The position numbers were made by a program, and so were the translations under genes. Below the pieces are notes generated by a model that worked only from the letters and a program-made list of their open reading frames with translations, did not search any database and was not told the DNA's origin. A stretch of DNA of 15,195 nt from the NCBI GenBank assembly GCA_902489135.1, contig CABTYW010000047.1, positions 1 through 15,195 of the forward strand. Direction: 5' to 3'. Shown here piece by piece: positions 1 through 8,602 of the stretch. The first letter of the stretch is position 1. Each line of letters starts with the position of its first letter. This DNA is from an uncultured Synergistaceae bacterium (GTDB taxonomy: Bacteria > Synergistota > Synergistia > Synergistales > Dethiosulfovibrionaceae).

Positions 1-1401
<1,401 letters not shown>

Positions 1402-1490
1402 AATTGATCGAGTCTATACACTAGCGCTTCTTCTTCGCCATATTCACTTTTCAAGGTGCGATGCCGTGCCTTTCGGACGCGGCAGGATGT

Positions 1491-1519
1491 AATATACCAC
1501 GGGTCTTTTGATAAAGCAA
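1491..1519 (-). promoter_or_regulatory. rRNA operon promoter
   Basis: Read on the minus strand there is a -35 TTGCTT (1514-1519), a 17-nt spacer and a -10 TATATT (1491-1496). The predicted start is near 1484, giving a leader of about 83 nt before the 16S. The 40 bases upstream (about 1520-1562) are rich in A and T tracts and look like an UP element, as expected for a strong rRNA promoter. The leader contains CTTGAAAAGTGAAT, similar to sequences often seen in rRNA spacers; I could not identify a clear boxA. Confidence 0.85.
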
Positions 1520-1599
1520 GCCCTTTTTTTCATTTTTCTCGAATTTCTTTTACGAAAATTTTTCAGTCACGGGATTTGCGCGGTCGCCGACGCTGAATG

Positions 1600-1623
1600 A
1601 GAGCCGGGGGCCTCTTTTTTTTT
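1600..1623 (+). terminator. Weak terminator-like hairpin before the PBP promoter
   Basis: AGAGCC and GGCCTCT can pair with a one-base bulge, and nine T residues follow (1615-1623). It lies just upstream of the PBP promoter and no gene reads into it on the plus strand. It could insulate the PBP gene from stray transcription, or the T run may be chance. The stem is only about six pairs. Confidence 0.3.
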
Positions 1624-1626
1624 GAT

Positions 1627-1654
1627 TTGACGGGCGGACTTTTTGGGATAGAAT
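1627..1654 (+). promoter_or_regulatory. Promoter of the penicillin-binding protein gene
   Basis: A -35 TTGACG (1627-1632), 16-nt spacer and -10 TAGAAT (1649-1654) make a near-consensus sigma-70 promoter. Transcription should start near 1661. The -10 covers the ATG at 1653, so that ATG cannot be the translation start of a message made here. Confidence 0.8.
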
Positions 1655-1682
1655 GAGGGAGCATCTTTTAATCTGTTATTGC

Positions 1683-1687
1683 GGAGG
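1683..1687 (+). promoter_or_regulatory. Ribosome-binding site deciding the PBP start
   Basis: GGAGG lies 7 nt before the ATG at 1695. No comparable site precedes the in-frame ATG at 1653. Confidence 0.85.
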
Positions 1688-1694
1688 CGGTTTG

Positions 1695-3968
1695 ATGGGT
1701 ACGGGAAGGAACGGCAATTCTCCTCGATATAATAAAAAGAAGCATTCTGTTCTGAAGTTTTTCCTTAAGGCTTTTCTGCTGGTCGTCCTTCTCGTTTCGG
1801 CGGCTCTGTCGGTGATGACGGCGGTCTATGTGTCCCGCATATCGAAATCTCTGCCGTCCGATGAAGAGATTATCAGTTATCAGGCCAATGAGGCGAGCAT
1901 CGTTTATGACAGAAAAAATCGGGTCATCGCTGAGCTTTTTACGGAAAACCGCCGGCCCATGCAGCTCAAGGACGTCTCCAACTGGATGGTCATGTCCATT
2001 TTGGCGGCGGAGGACTCGGAATTTTATTCTCATCACGGAATTCGACCTTTGGCCATTGTTCGGTCTTTGCTGACGGGCGATCGGGGGCAGGGAGCAAGCA
2101 CCATCACTCAGCAGCTTGCCAGAAATCTTTTTTTAAGCAGTGAGAAAACTTTGGAGCGCAAGGCCAAAGAGGCGCTGATTTCGCTGCGGCTTGAAAAGCT
2201 CTACTCCAAAGACAAGCTTATAGAAACGTATCTGAACGCCATTTACTTCGGACACGGTGCCTTCGGCATTGACGCCGCGGCGCACAGTTATTTTTTAAAG
2301 AGCGCCTCCCGTTTGACGCTGGGAGAGGCCTCCATGCTCGCCGGTCTCGTGGCGGCGCCTGAAAAGTATTCGCCGCTGCGCCATCTCGATTTGGCACGAT
2401 CCCGCCAGAACTATGTGCTGAAGCGCATGGTTCACCTGGGCTGGGCGACGGAAGAACAGGCACAGGCCGCTGCGGCGGAGAAACTGAAATTCAACGAAAA
2501 AACTCTGGAGAGCCGGCAATCTTTCGACAAGGCGCCCTACTTCGTCAGCCACATTCTGTTCAAGGAGCTTATTCCCAAGTACGGCAGCGACCGCGTTTAT
2601 AAAAGCGGCATGAAGATTTACACCACTTTGGATCTGGATTTGCAGGCTGCCGCCGAGGAAGCCATGAAAAAATTGAAAAGCGAGGGCGCTCTGGTGGCCG
2701 TCGATCCTTCTCTGGGCGCCGTGCTGGCCATGGTGGGCGGTAGGGATTACGAAAAGACGAAATTCAACAGAGCCACGCAGGCCTATCGCCAGGTGGGATC
2801 GGCCTTCAAGCCCATTGTCTATGTGACGGCGCTGGAGGCGGGACTTCGTCCCATCGACCATATTATGGATATGCCCATAGCCTTTGAGGACAAGGGCGCG
2901 GATAAAATATGGGAACCTCATAATTTCAGCCCCGAATACGCCGGCGAGGAGACGCTTCTGACAGCTCTGGCGCGTTCGCACAACACGCCGGCGGCGCGCC
3001 TTACCGCCATGCTGGGGCCGCAGGAAGTGGTGAACACGGCACGGCGCATGGGCATCACTTCGCCCTATGTGCCCGCGGTGCTCTCCGTCGGCCTGGGCGT
3101 TGCCAGCGTGACGCCGCTGGAGGTCTCGTCGGTCTATTCGGTGTTCGCCAACGGCGGCGCCCGTATCACGCCCTACTGTATCTCCGAGATCAGAAACAGC
3201 GACGACCAGGTGATTTTTTCCGCTCTGCCCTCTCAGGAAGAGGCGATCAAACCGGAAATCGCTCTGATGGCGCGCGCCATGCTTGAAGAGGTGACCCGCG
3301 CCGGCACGGGGGCGCGGGCAAGGATGAGCGAGTGTGAAACCTTCGGCAAAACGGGAACGTCCAACGACTTTGCCGACGCGTGGTTTGCCGGCGGAATTCC
3401 GGGACTTGTCGCCGTGGTGTTCGCCGGCAATGACGATTTGAAACCCCTTGGCGCCAAAGGGGCCACCGGCAGCAAAATCGCTCTGCCCGTTTGGTCGGCC
3501 TTTATGAAGAAGGCCGTAAAAATTCTTCAGCCGCCTCGGGAGTTCCCTTTGATTGAAAATTCTTTGGCGTGCGTTACAGTCTGCGTGGAAAGCGGGTACC
3601 CCGCTTCGCCCGCCTGCGAGAAGACGACGACGGTGCTGCTGCCTCCCGAACGCGTCCCCACGGCACTGTGCCCTGTGCACGGAGCCTCCCCGGCTGACGA
3701 TCCCAATGCGCCGCAGCTTTTCCTGCTGCCTCAGGACAAGGAAAAATGGGAGCTCGATCAGGAACGGAGCCCCGACATTCTGCCCGAACCGCCCGACACT
3801 GCCCATATTTCAGTGCCGGAAACTCAAATCTCCGGCGACACCAGCGTCAATATGCCCGAAGAACCGCCCGCCCCTTCCTCGGGATCGTGGCGCGAACTCA
3901 TCAAAAAGGACAATCGCTCGGTGGACGAACGCTATCAGGAACTTCTTAAAAAGTACAACATTCAGTAG
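1695..3968 (+). CDS. Class A penicillin-binding protein (PBP1A family)
   Basis: Bifunctional peptidoglycan synthase: it polymerises lipid II into glycan strands and cross-links stem peptides on the outer face of the inner membrane. The 757-residue product has a basic N-terminus and one membrane anchor (about 21-46). The GT51 glycosyltransferase domain follows, with EDSEFYSHHG at 106-115 (catalytic Glu106), GASTITQQLARN at 133-144, RKAKE at 155-159 and the YLNAIYFG region near 179-186. The transpeptidase domain has the three penicillin-binding motifs: SAFK at 369-372 (nucleophile Ser369), SHN at 428-430 and KTGT at 552-555. A proline-rich tail of about 100 residues ends in a charged helix. The start at 1695 is preferred to the in-frame ATG at 1653, because it has a GGAGG site at 7-nt spacing and the promoter -10 overlaps the earlier ATG. 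The gene stands alone, divergent from the rRNA operon and followed by a strong terminator. The length is typical of class A PBPs. Confidence 0.95.
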   Translation: MGTGRNGNSPRYNKKKHSVLKFFLKAFLLVVLLVSAALSVMTAVYVSRISKSLPSDEEIISYQANEASIVYDRKNRVIAELFTENRRPMQLKDVSNWMVMSILAAEDSEFYSHHGIRPLAIVRSLLTGDRGQGASTITQQLARNLFLSSEKTLERKAKEALISLRLEKLYSKDKLIETYLNAIYFGHGAFGIDAAAHSYFLKSASRLTLGEASMLAGLVAAPEKYSPLRHLDLARSRQNYVLKRMVHLGWATEEQAQAAAAEKLKFNEKTLESRQSFDKAPYFVSHILFKELIPKYGSDRVYKSGMKIYTTLDLDLQAAAEEAMKKLKSEGALVAVDPSLGAVLAMVGGRDYEKTKFNRATQAYRQVGSAFKPIVYVTALEAGLRPIDHIMDMPIAFEDKGADKIWEPHNFSPEYAGEETLLTALARSHNTPAARLTAMLGPQEVVNTARRMGITSPYVPAVLSVGLGVASVTPLEVSSVYSVFANGGARITPYCISEIRNSDDQVIFSALPSQEEAIKPEIALMARAMLEEVTRAGTGARARMSECETFGKTGTSNDFADAWFAGGIPGLVAVVFAGNDDLKPLGAKGATGSKIALPVWSAFMKKAVKILQPPREFPLIENSLACVTVCVESGYPASPACEKTTTVLLPPERVPTALCPVHGASPADDPNAPQLFLLPQDKEKWELDQERSPDILPEPPDTAHISVPETQISGDTSVNMPEEPPAPSSGSWRELIKKDNRSVDERYQELLKKYNIQ

Positions 3969-3980
3969 CTGAAACGCACG

Positions 3981-4028
3981 AAAATCCGCTCCGCCCTTTG
4001 GATGTTCCAAGGCGGAGCGGATTTTTTT
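3981..4028 (+). terminator. Rho-independent terminator of the PBP gene
   Basis: A 13- to 15-bp stem (AATCCGCTCCGCC with GGCGGAGCGGATT) has a loop that can form a further TTGGA/TCCAA stem. A run of seven T residues (4022-4028) follows. It begins 12 nt after the stop codon. Confidence 0.92.
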
Positions 4029-4340
4029 CACGTCGCGCGGCGGCGAAAATCGACCGGCCTTTAAAGCCCGTGAAATATCGGGGCTGTGCAACTGTCATGA
4101 AAGAAGGCGCGCAGCGTCGATTTTCACCCGCTCCTTTCAAGGTTCGTTCTTTTCGCAAAGATCCCGGAGCTTCGGTGCTGCGGCACGTGTATTCAACCGT
4201 GCCGCTCCCGCTTTCGGGTAAAGAAAAATACCAGCCGAAAGGCGCGGCAGAGACAACCAAGCGACGGAGAGCGCTTGGAAGAGACTGTAAAAAGCTGCGT
4301 GCGGGCTCAGAACGGCCGACGTTTTTCTTTCCCTCTCACC
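4029..4340. other. Gene-free region with nested inverted repeats, possible structured RNA
   Basis: No convincing coding frame. A perfect 10-bp inverted repeat (4045-4054 with 4116-4125) encloses two adjoining stems, 4067-4070/4079-4082 and 4083-4089/4109-4115 (one G-U). Further perfect inverted repeats follow: 8 bp at 4180-4187/4198-4205, 4 bp at 4207-4210/4215-4218 and 7 bp at 4257-4263/4272-4278. On the plus strand the region ends with a bulged GC stem (4298-4321) followed by TTTTTCTTT, a plausible weak terminator. Bases 4063-4095 resemble the core of a cobalamin riboswitch (GTGAAAT, GGGGCTG, CAACTGT), but other conserved blocks are missing. No plus-strand gene lies downstream. I saw no clear promoter. 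Confidence 0.35.
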
Positions 4341-5174
4341 TCACGGCAGCGGCGTACCTTCAGTGGGGCGCGTTCCCAGTCGCGCCGTCACGAAGAGACT
4401 GTCGGAAAAAAGCGGTCGGGTGAGGCGGAAAAACAGCTTCAGACTGCCGTGAAGGCGGCGCAGCAAACCGCTGTCGCCGTAATTCGTCACTTCAATGTCG
4501 CTGAGGACGGGAAACAGAGCCTTGACCTGCTCCGGGCGCGCGTTGTACTTGAACCCCCAACCGCCCAACATGCCCGCTTTGATGCCGCGCACGATGCGGT
4601 GGGCGTGACGGGCGAAAAAGGGCGTGGCCGTGTCAAAGAGAACCGCCGCCCCCGGGCTGTGCCGCGCCAGCCGCCCCAACAATTCGTTGAGCGCCTCCGC
4701 TTTAAGGTACATGAGAACGCCGCAGGCGTAAAAGAGGTCGACGCGCGGCGGCAGAAGCCGGACAAAATCGGCCTGCCGCACGTCGGCGGCGATGAAATGG
4801 TGTTTGGCATCCTCGGCGTAGATTCCTCGGCGGGCTGAAATCACGTCGGGCAGATCGCAGTCGTACCACTGAGCGGCCAGCGCGCTGAGACGATAAGGGC
4901 GGCTGTCCAGCCCTGCGCCCATATTGACGACGGTGCTTTCAGGCCTGCCGTGCAAAATTTCGGCGACAGCGTCGTCGAAGACCAGCTCCCGCACCAGAAC
5001 GCCCGCGTTGACGCTTCCCGTTTCCACGTCTTTGATCTGTTGGGGCGTCAGGTTTCTCACGATTTCTTCCGCCCAGGGATCGCAGAAGTTCTCGCCGGGG
5101 TCCTGAGAGGCCCGCGCCCGGGCGACGACGGTGATCAGCGCCGTGCTTCCAAGCTCCTGAAGTTTTAAATTCAT
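4341..5174 (-). CDS. Class I SAM-dependent methyltransferase, Tcmp/LCMT family
   Basis: Predicted cytoplasmic O-methyltransferase of the leucine carboxyl methyltransferase/Tcmp family (COG3315 type; 277 residues, normal length). The SAM-binding region is clear: NMGAGLDSRPYRL at 84-96 is the glycine-rich motif I, YDCDLPDVI at 104-112 carries the acidic residues after strand 2, and ADVRQADF at 130-137 and FYACGVLMYL at 148-157 match later family motifs. Close relatives act on polyketides or on carboxyl groups of small molecules or proteins; the substrate here cannot be read from sequence. The start is well supported, with AGGAGGA at 5181-5187 six bases before the ATG. It is a single-gene unit with its own promoter, downstream of the terminator that closes the dipeptidase operon. 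A perfect dyad over its -10 suggests repressor control. Confidence 0.9.
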   Translation of the reverse strand: MNLKLQELGSTALITVVARARASQDPGENFCDPWAEEIVRNLTPQQIKDVETGSVNAGVLVRELVFDDAVAEILHGRPESTVVNMGAGLDSRPYRLSALAAQWYDCDLPDVISARRGIYAEDAKHHFIAADVRQADFVRLLPPRVDLFYACGVLMYLKAEALNELLGRLARHSPGAAVLFDTATPFFARHAHRIVRGIKAGMLGGWGFKYNARPEQVKALFPVLSDIEVTNYGDSGLLRRLHGSLKLFFRLTRPLFSDSLFVTARLGTRPTEGTPLP

Positions 5175-5197
5175 CCAGTGTCCTCCTCGTTTTTACT

Positions 5198-5221
5198 TTG
5201 AGTTAGTCTATTATAACTCAA
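5198..5221. promoter_or_regulatory. Candidate operator: 8-bp perfect dyad over the methyltransferase promoter
   Basis: TTGAGTTA (5198-5205) and TAACTCAA (5214-5221) form a perfect inverted repeat separated by 8 nt. It spans the -10 box and the predicted transcription start, where a bound repressor would block RNA polymerase. The two half-sites are centred about 16 bp apart. The regulator is not in this window. Confidence 0.5.
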
Positions 5222-5238
5222 CGGAAAAGAGCTGAGAA
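5210..5238 (-). promoter_or_regulatory. Promoter of the methyltransferase gene
   Basis: On the minus strand there is a perfect -10 TATAAT (5210-5215), a 17-nt spacer and a weak -35 TTCTCA (5233-5238). The predicted start is near 5203, about 29 nt before the start codon. The weak -35 and the overlapping dyad suggest a regulated promoter. Confidence 0.65.
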
Positions 5239-5437
5239 GTCCTCCACGACACATCCGCAGCCTATGGCAAATTTGTTCTCTGTTGAACCCGTCGTTCATT
5301 TTTATTCCGAAAGTCCCGCGAAATTTTCACAGTGCCGCCTTCATGGGCGCTGAAAGGGAAACTCTCTACGGAAACGTCGCTGCGCCGATTTTACCTTCAG
5401 CGTCACAATTTCCGGGGGCGTGGGGACCTGCACAGAC
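5239..5437. other. Intergenic stretch with no recognisable feature
   Basis: Lies between the methyltransferase promoter and the terminator of the dipeptidase operon. I see no plausible gene, RNA or strong repeat here on either strand. Confidence 0.5.
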
Positions 5438-5472
5438 AAAAAAGCCCCTCGCCGGAAAACCGGCAAGGGGCC
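5438..5472 (-). terminator. Rho-independent terminator closing the peptide/acyl-amino-acid operon
   Basis: On the minus strand a 12-position stem (GCCCCTTGCCGG with CCGGCGAGGGGC, one mismatch) has a TTTT loop and is followed by six T residues. It begins about 22 nt after the dipeptidase stop codon. Confidence 0.93.
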
Positions 5473-5494
5473 AGCGACAAGGCTTGCGGAAATG

Positions 5495-7102
5495 TTATTT
5501 GGAGGGACGGGTGACAGGGCCGTAGCCGATGAAGTCGTTCCACTCCTGAGGATAGGGCGTGGTTTTGAAGTTGACGTAGCCCAGAGCGTACTTGGCAAAG
5601 AGCACGTCGCCCAAAGTCAGCCAGCGCTGGTTGAAGTCCACGGCGTTGGAATAGGCGAAATCGGTGATGAGAGCAATGGCCTCGTCGCGCTTACCGGCTT
5701 TGATGAGCTCGGCGGCCTTGTCCTGCACCATGGGCGTCAGCACGTAAAGAGGCTGAAGTTTTTCGTCGCGGGCGGCGTGAATGTCCTTGCGGGCCTCCTG
5801 ATAGTGAAGGCCGGCGATTTCCTGAACGCGGGTATTAACCCACCAGCCGGACTTGCTGTCGTAGGGATGGAAGCGGTCGCCGGTGTTATAGAAATCGGGC
5901 AGCTTTCTCATGATGGGCCACAGCGGCGTGATGTAGGTGGTGTCGGAAGCGCCGTAGCCGAACCAGCTGATTCCGCGGACCTCTTCGGGAAGATCGCCGC
6001 GGACCTGAGCGATGTGAACGTAACAGGTGCGCATCATGTTGATGGAACGCTCCCACGTGGAATCGGGCTTGGTTTTGCTGCTGTTGGCAAAGCGGATGGG
6101 ATTGCCCCAGGGACCGGCCGCAGGGCCTTTGCTGAGGTCGTAGGGCGTGCCGGCATACCAGTCGCCGGTGATGGCGAAGATGTCCTGAACGCTGACTTTC
6201 TTTTCGGGAATCACCGACATGGGCAGTTCCATGGCGTTGGGATCAAAGTTTTTGCCGGGAGCAAGCAGCGAGAGCACGCGCCACTCGCGGCGGATGGCGT
6301 ACAGCTCGGTGCTGGGATTGTACACGTCGGCGGGGCTGAAGTTCTTGCGGTCGACCGTCTTGGGGTCGAGGAAACCGTTCTTGACGGCGAAGTCCACGAT
6401 GTCGGGGCAGGTCATGACGTTCTCTTTGTCGTCGAGGTTCAGATTGCGCAGGCGGGCGCGGTTGGCGGCGACGAAGATGTGATCGTCGGGCATGCGCCAG
6501 GCGGCCCAGATGCCGTTGCCGTAGACTTCGAAGATCCAAACTTCGTTGCCGTCGGTGATGGGCATGGTTTCGCCGGCATCGTAGAAGCCGTGCTTCTCCA
6601 CCATTTCGCCCATGACCTTTACGGCTTCACGGGCGGTGGCGGCGCGCTCCAGGGCGATGTCCTGAAGGCTCCAGGCATCCAGCGAGCCGATGGCGTCCTT
6701 CTCCATGACCTGTTTGACCTTCTGGGCGCGCTCGTCGGTGGCGTCAACGCCGTTGGTGGCTTCGCTCATGGCGACGCCCTTCTCGTTCATGAAGGAATAG
6801 CGCGAGGCGAAGTAGCGGTAGGTGTGCTTGACCTGAGGCGTCTCGTCCAGCTTCTGCTGTTCTCCGGGATAACCGTGCTGCTCCTTGATGATGGGACGCA
6901 TGGCCCCTTCGGGCCAGTCGGCTTCGGGCACGATGTACAGCCGTGAATTGGCGGTACGCGAGTCGTCATTGTGGGTGATCATGGCGCTGCCGTCAACGCT
7001 GGCTTTTTTGCCCACGGCGATGACCGTGCAGGCAAAGACCGTCTGAGCGGTCAAAGAAAGCGCAAGAAGGGTGCCGACGAAAACTTTGCGGTTCAGTTTC
7101 AT
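5495..7102 (-). CDS. Secreted C69 family dipeptidase
   Basis: N-terminal-nucleophile peptidase of MEROPS family C69 (PepD/U34 type), which cleaves dipeptides or short peptides. The 535-residue product begins with a clear signal peptide (about 1-24, basic start then FVGTLLALSLTAQTVFA). It is followed directly by CTVIAVGKKASVDGS, the hallmark start of the catalytic domain. Cleavage after Ala24 would expose Cys25 as the N-terminal nucleophile, so export and activation appear coupled. Phe at -2 argues against a lipobox. THNDDS near 43-48 also fits the family. The ribosome-binding site is GGGAGGAG at 7111-7118, 8 nt before the ATG. It is the last gene of the operon, about 100 nt after the deacylase, and is followed by a strong terminator. 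Substrate specificity cannot be inferred. Confidence 0.93.
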   Translation of the reverse strand: MKLNRKVFVGTLLALSLTAQTVFACTVIAVGKKASVDGSAMITHNDDSRTANSRLYIVPEADWPEGAMRPIIKEQHGYPGEQQKLDETPQVKHTYRYFASRYSFMNEKGVAMSEATNGVDATDERAQKVKQVMEKDAIGSLDAWSLQDIALERAATAREAVKVMGEMVEKHGFYDAGETMPITDGNEVWIFEVYGNGIWAAWRMPDDHIFVAANRARLRNLNLDDKENVMTCPDIVDFAVKNGFLDPKTVDRKNFSPADVYNPSTELYAIRREWRVLSLLAPGKNFDPNAMELPMSVIPEKKVSVQDIFAITGDWYAGTPYDLSKGPAAGPWGNPIRFANSSKTKPDSTWERSINMMRTCYVHIAQVRGDLPEEVRGISWFGYGASDTTYITPLWPIMRKLPDFYNTGDRFHPYDSKSGWWVNTRVQEIAGLHYQEARKDIHAARDEKLQPLYVLTPMVQDKAAELIKAGKRDEAIALITDFAYSNAVDFNQRWLTLGDVLFAKYALGYVNFKTTPYPQEWNDFIGYGPVTRPSK

Positions 7103-7131
7103 AGGTAAATCTCCTCCCGTTGATTGTTTTT

Positions 7132-7180
7132 CCCTTCGGCAGTGGAAGGGGCGGTGCAGGGCGGCAAAAACGCGCCGCCC
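7132..7180 (-). other. Two tandem hairpins between the deacylase and dipeptidase genes
   Basis: GGGCGGC (7159-7165) and GCCGCCC (7174-7180) form a 7-bp stem with an 8-nt loop. CCCTTC (7132-7137) and GAAGGG (7145-7150) form a 6-bp stem with a 7-nt loop. Neither is followed by a T run on the minus strand, so they are more likely to stabilise or process the message than to end it. Confidence 0.5.
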
Positions 7181-7204
7181 GTAAAGCCTTTGCGATCGAC
7201 CGAT

Positions 7205-8389
7205 TTAATTGAGGAACACCTTGGCGGGATCGGCCTTGGCGGGATCGTGCAAAAAGGCGCCGATCCCCTTCTCTTTCAGATCGGCATGGCGGGGAAACTC
7301 CACCACAAGTTCTTTTTCAGGCTCGTCAATCAGGAAATCGTTCATCTGATTGATCATTTCCATGGTGCCCGACAGGTGACGGCCCACGCGGTCCCACATG
7401 GGACAGCCGTCTTTGATGTCGTAATCGCAGTACAGCAGATCGTGCTCGGCCGCAGTCTGAAGGAACTCGTCCTTGCCGTCCATCATGAGCTTCTCGGTGA
7501 TCTTGCCGGCCACGCGGTCAATAAAGGGCTCGGGCGTTTCCATAAGGATCACGTAAGAGTCGCAGTAATCGCCGGCATCGCGGTGACTCAGGCCGCGAAG
7601 ACTCTTGGGCGAAGCTTCGCACTTCATGGGGAACTCCGTGGCCGTCAGCACCATGGAAGCCATCATGGCCATGTCCAGCGCGCGGTCGTGGGCCACATAG
7701 GTGGCCACCACGGGATACATGAGCGACGCCTCGTGGGAATCCACGAACAGCGTGATGTTCTCCTTGCGGTTGACCTCCATCAGGGCGTAAGCCAGCTGCT
7801 CCGTCAGGCTGCCGTCGGGACGGCCGGGATAGGTGCGGTTCAAATTGCGGGAGTCGGTGTAGTCGAGATTTTGCCCCGAAGGATAGTGCACATAGGTGAA
7901 GGGATCGGGCCACTGATCCACGGGAGCGGAGTTGCGGTCGCCGATGCGGTATTTCCGCGGGCCGTGATCGGTCTCCACGTGGAAAAACTTGGGATAGGCG
8001 TTGCCCAGCATGCCCACCGTGGAGGCGCTGTAATTGGCGTGAGGCGCAATGAGCACGCGCCCTTTTTTCACTTTGATGTTCTCCATCATGACGTAAGCCG
8101 ACATTGACGTGGCGGGCTCGTAGGGATGAGTGCCGCCCAGATAGAACATGCTGCCGCCGGGTACGCCCGAGTCGAAGACGTACACAGGCGTATCGACGCC
8201 GGTGCCCTTAATGGGAGGGAACCAGTCGGAGAGCATTTTCTTCTCGGTAAAAGCGTCGGAGACCACCACTCGCTCCTTGTAATTGCGAAGCTCCAGAAAC
8301 TCCCTGCCGCCCAGCCAGGCCAAACACCCGGCCACGGCGAGGAAAGCCAGTTTGCGCACCATGGCGCCTTTTTCATAGTTGAAAGCCAT
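7205..8389 (-). CDS. Succinylglutamate desuccinylase/aspartoacylase-type zinc hydrolase
   Basis: Zinc-dependent amidohydrolase of the M14-like AstE/AspA superfamily; relatives remove acyl groups from N-acyl amino acids or cleave peptides. The product has 394 residues. Zinc and catalytic positions are visible: GGTHPYE at 85-91 (His88, Glu91), RNLNRTYPG at 181-189 (Arg contacts for the substrate carboxylate), VDSHEA at 216-221 (His219) and LMETPEP at 282-288 with a candidate catalytic Glu284. A hydrophobic segment at about 13-28 after a basic start predicts a membrane anchor or uncleaved signal, placing the enzyme on the periplasmic side. AGGAGGG at 8397-8403 lies 7 nt before the ATG; a second in-frame ATG (Met10) has weaker support. 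It starts 12 nt after the small membrane protein ends. The substrate is unknown. Confidence 0.85.
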   Translation of the reverse strand: MAFNYEKGAMVRKLAFLAVAGCLAWLGGREFLELRNYKERVVVSDAFTEKKMLSDWFPPIKGTGVDTPVYVFDSGVPGGSMFYLGGTHPYEPATSMSAYVMMENIKVKKGRVLIAPHANYSASTVGMLGNAYPKFFHVETDHGPRKYRIGDRNSAPVDQWPDPFTYVHYPSGQNLDYTDSRNLNRTYPGRPDGSLTEQLAYALMEVNRKENITLFVDSHEASLMYPVVATYVAHDRALDMAMMASMVLTATEFPMKCEASPKSLRGLSHRDAGDYCDSYVILMETPEPFIDRVAGKITEKLMMDGKDEFLQTAAEHDLLYCDYDIKDGCPMWDRVGRHLSGTMEMINQMNDFLIDEPEKELVVEFPRHADLKEKGIGAFLHDPAKADPAKVFLN

Positions 8390-8401
8390 TTGCCCGCCCT
8401 C

Positions 8402-8587
8402 CTATTTGATGCGCAGCGCGCGAAGAATGAAGGGAATTAACGTGTAGGCGTAGACGATGTCGTAGACAATTGAGCGGCGCGTTTTTCTGAAAAAAAGTCC
8501 CCTCAGCAGGACGAGGCCGCAGACTCCCGCCATGCCGAAGTAAATGTAATGGATGATTTCATTGGCATTGCGCATAAATTCGTCCAT
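8402..8587 (-). CDS. Small two-helix membrane protein, hypothetical
   Basis: I do not recognise a family. The 61-residue product has a short acidic N-terminus, then two hydrophobic segments at about 16-33 and 43-56, with a basic RKTRR loop between them and a basic end. By the positive-inside rule this predicts a hairpin with the loop and the C-terminus on opposite preferences, so topology is uncertain. AGGGAGG (8598-8604) lies 10 nt before this ATG. A TTG two codons upstream (8593) is also possible but would be only 4 nt from the site. It is tightly packed between the permease (stop at 8603) and the deacylase. That position suggests a small accessory subunit of the transporter, perhaps analogous to the small (Q) subunit of TRAP systems, but it is far shorter than any DctQ I know. 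Confidence 0.75.
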   Translation of the reverse strand: MDEFMRNANEIIHYIYFGMAGVCGLVLLRGLFFRKTRRSIVYDIVYAYTLIPFILRALRIK

Positions 8588-8602
8588 GGTCAACCATCCT
8601 CC

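Noticed and set aside
2295..3806. 503-codon minus-strand open frame opposite the PBP gene
   Set aside because: Antisense shadow. Its Arg/Gly/His-rich product has no recognisable motif, while the plus strand has all GT51 and transpeptidase motifs.
4063..4095. Cobalamin riboswitch
   Set aside because: Several core words match, but the AGGGAA block and the 3' CAGGA-type block are absent and no plus-strand gene lies downstream. Kept only as a resemblance.
5420..6946. 508-codon plus-strand open frame opposite the C69 dipeptidase
   Set aside because: It is the antisense shadow of a clear enzyme gene with signal peptide and catalytic Cys. Its product is Gly/Val/His-rich without domains, as expected from GC-rich antisense frames.
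7124..8107. 327-codon plus-strand open frame opposite the deacylase
   Set aside because: Antisense shadow rich in Val, His and Gly; it has no ribosome-binding site and no domain.
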